Assembly (NCBI GenBank): GCA_002737275.1
Contig: NSIG01000029.1
Location: forward strand, 1 to 62,470
Direction: 5' to 3'
DNA length: 62,470 nt
Source: Opitutia bacterium
Lineage (GTDB): Bacteria > Verrucomicrobiota > Verrucomicrobiia > Opitutales > Opitutaceae
In this document: one piece after another, positions 59,749 to 62,470 of the stretch
Position numbering within the stretch: the first letter of the stretch is position 1
Layout: every line of letters begins with the position of its first letter
Translations under genes and position numbers: made by a program
Notes under the pieces: generated by a model
What the model was told of the DNA's origin: nothing
What the model saw: the letters and a program-made list of their open reading frames with translations, nothing else
Databases searched by the model: none

Positions 59749-62470
59749 ATGATCACATCAACGACCTCCTGCCGAAATTCCTCCGATAATCAGAGGCCTG
59801 GCTGCGCTGCAACCCGCGCGTGGACGGGTTTCCGGCGCAGTGTATTTTTCTGCGCCAGTCTGATGCTGGGTTTTGCGCTTCAAGCGCAGACCGGTGGAAC
59901 CGGCACGATCAACGGCAGGGTGAGAAACGAGGGCACGGGCGAATTTCTCGAGGGCGCGGAGGTGCGGATCGTCGGCACCGAGCGGGTGGTGACGACGCAA
60001 CGCGACGGAAGTTTTGCGTTCGCCGGAGTGCCGGTCGGCCGCCAACAGCTCCGCGCATTTTACACCGGCCTTGATGTGCAGGAGACGGCCGTGGTTGTTA
60101 CCGCGGGCCAAACCGCGGTGGTGCCGTTGGCGTTGAACGCTGCGATCTACAAACTCGAAACCTTTTCGGTGGCCGGGCAGCGCGAAGGCAACGCCGCCGC
60201 GATCACGCGGCAGCGCACCGCCGAGAATATCAAAAGCGTCGTCTCCATGGATGCCTACGGCAACGTGGCCGACGGCAACATCGGCAACTTTCTCCAGAAC
60301 CTGACCGGGGTAGCCGTCACCAAAGAGGCGGGTGATATCGTGGGCATCGGTCTGCGCGGCGCGCCGCCGGAACTCAACTCCGTCACGCTGGACGGCACCC
60401 GCACGGCGGGGGCGACTACCGGATTTTCGCCCCAAGGCGACCGCGCCCCGCTCATCGACCAAGTGCCATCGGAGTTAATCAAGGAAATCGAGATCACCAA
60501 AGGTAATACCCCAGACCAGTCGGCGGATTCCTTGGGTGGAACCGTCAATCTCGTCACCAAGTCCGCCTTTGATTTTAAGCAGCGCGTCATCACCTACCGG
60601 CTGGGCATCAATTTGAACACGTATCGGGACGGGAACTTCCTGCGTGACGACCACGGTTGGGTGGATTTCGGCAAATATGGACCGACGGCGGCCCTGACTT
60701 ATCTGGATACTTTTGGGGCCGATCGGAAATGGGGTGTAGCCCTCTCCAGTTCCTTTTCTCAGACCATCAACACCCGTGACCGGGTGCAGATGACCCGGCC
60801 CAACGTTGACAACTTGATCTCCACCCGGGCCCGCCAGCTCAACGACATCGACACGCGCGTTCGCGCCGGTATCGCGGGCAAGTTGGAATATCGGCTCGAT
60901 GAGACTCTGCGCATCGGGCTCAACGCCTCGTTTAACTATTACACATTCGGCGGCGACCGTTCGGATTGGGACATCACATCCACCAACGGAGTGGCGGATT
61001 ATAACCGGGTCAGTCGCGCGGCCATCGAGGCCGGAAGCACGCCGCGTAATTCCGCCAATGCGGCCGCAGGGATCGCTCCGGGGTTCACCGCCACTTACAA
61101 CGAATTGCTGCATGCCACGATTCGCAACCGCACAAGCAGCGGGAAAAAGCTGTCCCAACAATCCAAGTTCGGCCTGGAGGCCCAGAAGAAGTGGATCGAC
61201 ACACTTTTGGTTGTGAAGGCCTCCTACAATCCTTCGAACTCGCGTCAAAAGAGCTACCTCTTCGAAGCACGGCGGACCGGCGGAGTGGGCATCGGTATCG
61301 ACACATCAAACGACCCTACACGTCCGGTCTACACCCAGACCTATGGCGCCACGATCGGGCCCGGCAGTGATTTCAACAATTATTCCGGCAGCAATACACG
61401 GCGGATACTGACCGACGATTACACGTTTGAGGACATCACAAACGCGCGGGCAGATCTCCAACACACGTTCAACCGTTTTACTTTTCCTGTGACCCTCAAG
61501 ACGGGCGTCGATTATCGAAGCCAATATCGTTGGTATACCGTGTTCGGGCCCAATTGGAATCTCGTGGGTGCAGACGGCGTGGCCGGGTTAAATCCTGCGA
61601 CGGGTCGGAATGACGACAACATCGGTTCGTTTGTTAATCCAAACTACCGCTACACCCTTTTCAATAATTCGATGATGCGGAGAGATCATCTCGACTACCG
61701 GATCGCCGAAGATTTGTTTCGCACAAATCCCAGTTACTGGGTCCCAAGCAGTGCAACAACATTGGTCCGTGGGGTAGCACGCCGCATCACCGAGGGTGTG
61801 AGTTCCGGCTATGCGCAAGCCACGGTCACCGTAGGTAAGCTCAATGTGCTCGGTGGTGCCCGGCTTGAGCATACGGCTGTCAAAGGCACAGGCTCCCTGT
61901 CCGATCCCCAAGCTGTGACCCAAAGCACGACATCGGTTGAAAGCTCCTATCAGGCGTGGTATCCCAGCATTCACCTTAAATACAATCTGTCGTCCGATTT
62001 TCTTCTACGGGCCAGTTATTCAACGAGCGGCGCCCGACCCGCAATCAGCGCCCTCGTGCCCGACACCTCGGTCTCGTATATCGCGGATGGACGCGGTCTC
62101 GGCCGCGTGACCAGAAGCAATCCCGGTTTGAAACCGCAGAATGCCCAGACTTATGATTTCTCCGCAGAATACTACATCGAGCCGGCGGGCGTCGTTTCGG
62201 CCGGTGTGTTCCGTAAGGACATCACCGATTTCCTCTACCGGACCACTTCGATTATCGGTGATGGCAGTAATAATGGTTTCGACGGACGGTATGAAGGCTT
62301 TGAATTGACCTCCACGGGCAACCTCGGATCCGCGCTGGTGGAGGGGATTGAACTGAATTACAGCCAGCAACTGCGCCGGCTACCCAAGCCGTTCGATGGC
62401 TTGTCGGTCTTTGCGAATTACACCCGTTTGCGCACGGAAGGCTCTTATGCGGAGGGTGTGGCCGAACTCG
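59749..62470 (+). CDS. TonB-dependent receptor, 3' end cut by window; paralogue of the receptor at 48731
   Basis: The frame is open from ATG 59749 to the last base (907 codons). An unusually long leader precedes a hydrophobic signal segment (SVFFCASLMLGFALQAQ, about residues 35-51). Then a carboxypeptidase-regulatory-like domain (about 57-140, GTINGRVRNEGTGEFLEGAE, LRAFYTGLDVQETAVVVTAG), YKLETFSVAGQREGNAAAIT, and a plug (about 160-270) with VVSMDAYGNVADGNIGNFLQ, IGLRGAPPELNSVTLDG and DSLGGTVNLVTKSAFDF, followed by most of the barrel. The plug is very similar to that of the receptor at 48731, so the two are paralogues flanking the sialidase-fold genes. A later ATG at about 59863 (MLGFALQAQ) is too short for a signal, so the long form is kept. 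Confidence 0.9.
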   Translation, partial: MITSTTSCRNSSDNQRPGCAATRAWTGFRRSVFFCASLMLGFALQAQTGGTGTINGRVRNEGTGEFLEGAEVRIVGTERVVTTQRDGSFAFAGVPVGRQQLRAFYTGLDVQETAVVVTAGQTAVVPLALNAAIYKLETFSVAGQREGNAAAITRQRTAENIKSVVSMDAYGNVADGNIGNFLQNLTGVAVTKEAGDIVGIGLRGAPPELNSVTLDGTRTAGATTGFSPQGDRAPLIDQVPSELIKEIEITKGNTPDQSADSLGGTVNLVTKSAFDFKQRVITYRLGINLNTYRDGNFLRDDHGWVDFGKYGPTAALTYLDTFGADRKWGVALSSSFSQTINTRDRVQMTRPNVDNLISTRARQLNDIDTRVRAGIAGKLEYRLDETLRIGLNASFNYYTFGGDRSDWDITSTNGVADYNRVSRAAIEAGSTPRNSANAAAGIAPGFTATYNELLHATIRNRTSSGKKLSQQSKFGLEAQKKWIDTLLVVKASYNPSNSRQKSYLFEARRTGGVGIGIDTSNDPTRPVYTQTYGATIGPGSDFNNYSGSNTRRILTDDYTFEDITNARADLQHTFNRFTFPVTLKTGVDYRSQYRWYTVFGPNWNLVGADGVAGLNPATGRNDDNIGSFVNPNYRYTLFNNSMMRRDHLDYRIAEDLFRTNPSYWVPSSATTLVRGVARRITEGVSSGYAQATVTVGKLNVLGGARLEHTAVKGTGSLSDPQAVTQSTTSVESSYQAWYPSIHLKYNLSSDFLLRASYSTSGARPAISALVPDTSVSYIADGRGLGRVTRSNPGLKPQNAQTYDFSAEYYIEPAGVVSAGVFRKDITDFLYRTTSIIGDGSNNGFDGRYEGFELTSTGNLGSALVEGIELNYSQQLRRLPKPFDGLSVFANYTRLRTEGSYAEGVAEL

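Noticed and set aside
1-62470. CRISPR array, prophage, integrase or intact insertion sequence
   Set aside because: No regularly spaced direct repeats, Cas-like proteins, phage structural genes or transposase motifs were found on either strand.

Overview
The window is high-GC DNA that most resembles a free-living Verrucomicrobiota bacterium of the Opitutaceae type. This is an inference from gene content: seven TonB-dependent receptors (six complete, one cut by the window end) with no SusD partner, two FecI/FecR-type regulatory sets, a class II GlpX fructose-bisphosphatase, a single-chain glycyl-tRNA synthetase, a DUF2231/planctomycete-type cytochrome, LacI-regulated carbohydrate genes, and many short palindromic repeats. 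No phage, integrase, intact insertion sequence, rRNA, tRNA or CRISPR array was seen. The one RNA gene is tmRNA (ssrA).

Layout. 1-3.8 kb: a CaiB/BaiF CoA-transferase (cut by the window start) translationally coupled to an HMG-CoA lyase, then a DASS-type anion transporter; together they could import, activate and cleave a dicarboxylic acid. 3.9-11.2 kb (minus strand): sigma factor, FecR, a TonB receptor with a signalling domain, a PhoD-like phosphatase pseudogene that has lost its catalytic core, and a Tat-exported TIM-barrel isomerase-like protein. 11.4-12.4 kb: tmRNA with a terminator, then a repeat-rich spacer. 12.4-16.4 kb: glpX and a large altronate/galactarate dehydratase-like protein. 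16.5-26.3 kb: gene debris, then a second cluster, sigma factor - FecR - TonB receptor - M16 peptidase - thioredoxin-domain protein, which looks like one unit for peptide sensing, uptake and processing. 26.5-30.4 kb: a heme-type TonB receptor, a small exported thioredoxin-like protein and a lipoprotein cyclophilin. 30.4-42.7 kb: mostly housekeeping (SWIM/SNF2 helicase, glycyl-tRNA synthetase, HtrA protease, asparaginase, membrane cytochrome c, a TonB receptor, lipocalin). 42.8-62.5 kb: an accessory catabolic locus with a LacI regulator, a three-gene minus-strand operon (PhyH dioxygenase, HpcH/HpaI aldolase, large glycosidase-like protein), three TonB receptors, two sialidase-fold proteins and a DxDGDG-repeat propeller.

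Two themes stand out. First, intergenic spaces repeatedly hold only the 3' ends of lost genes (isomerase, TonB receptor, beta-propeller, sulfatase), and PhoD has an internal deletion, so this looks like a locus that keeps exchanging or eroding carbohydrate and uptake genes. Second, short palindromic repeats occur not only between genes but in-frame inside two enzyme genes, adding short peptide inserts.
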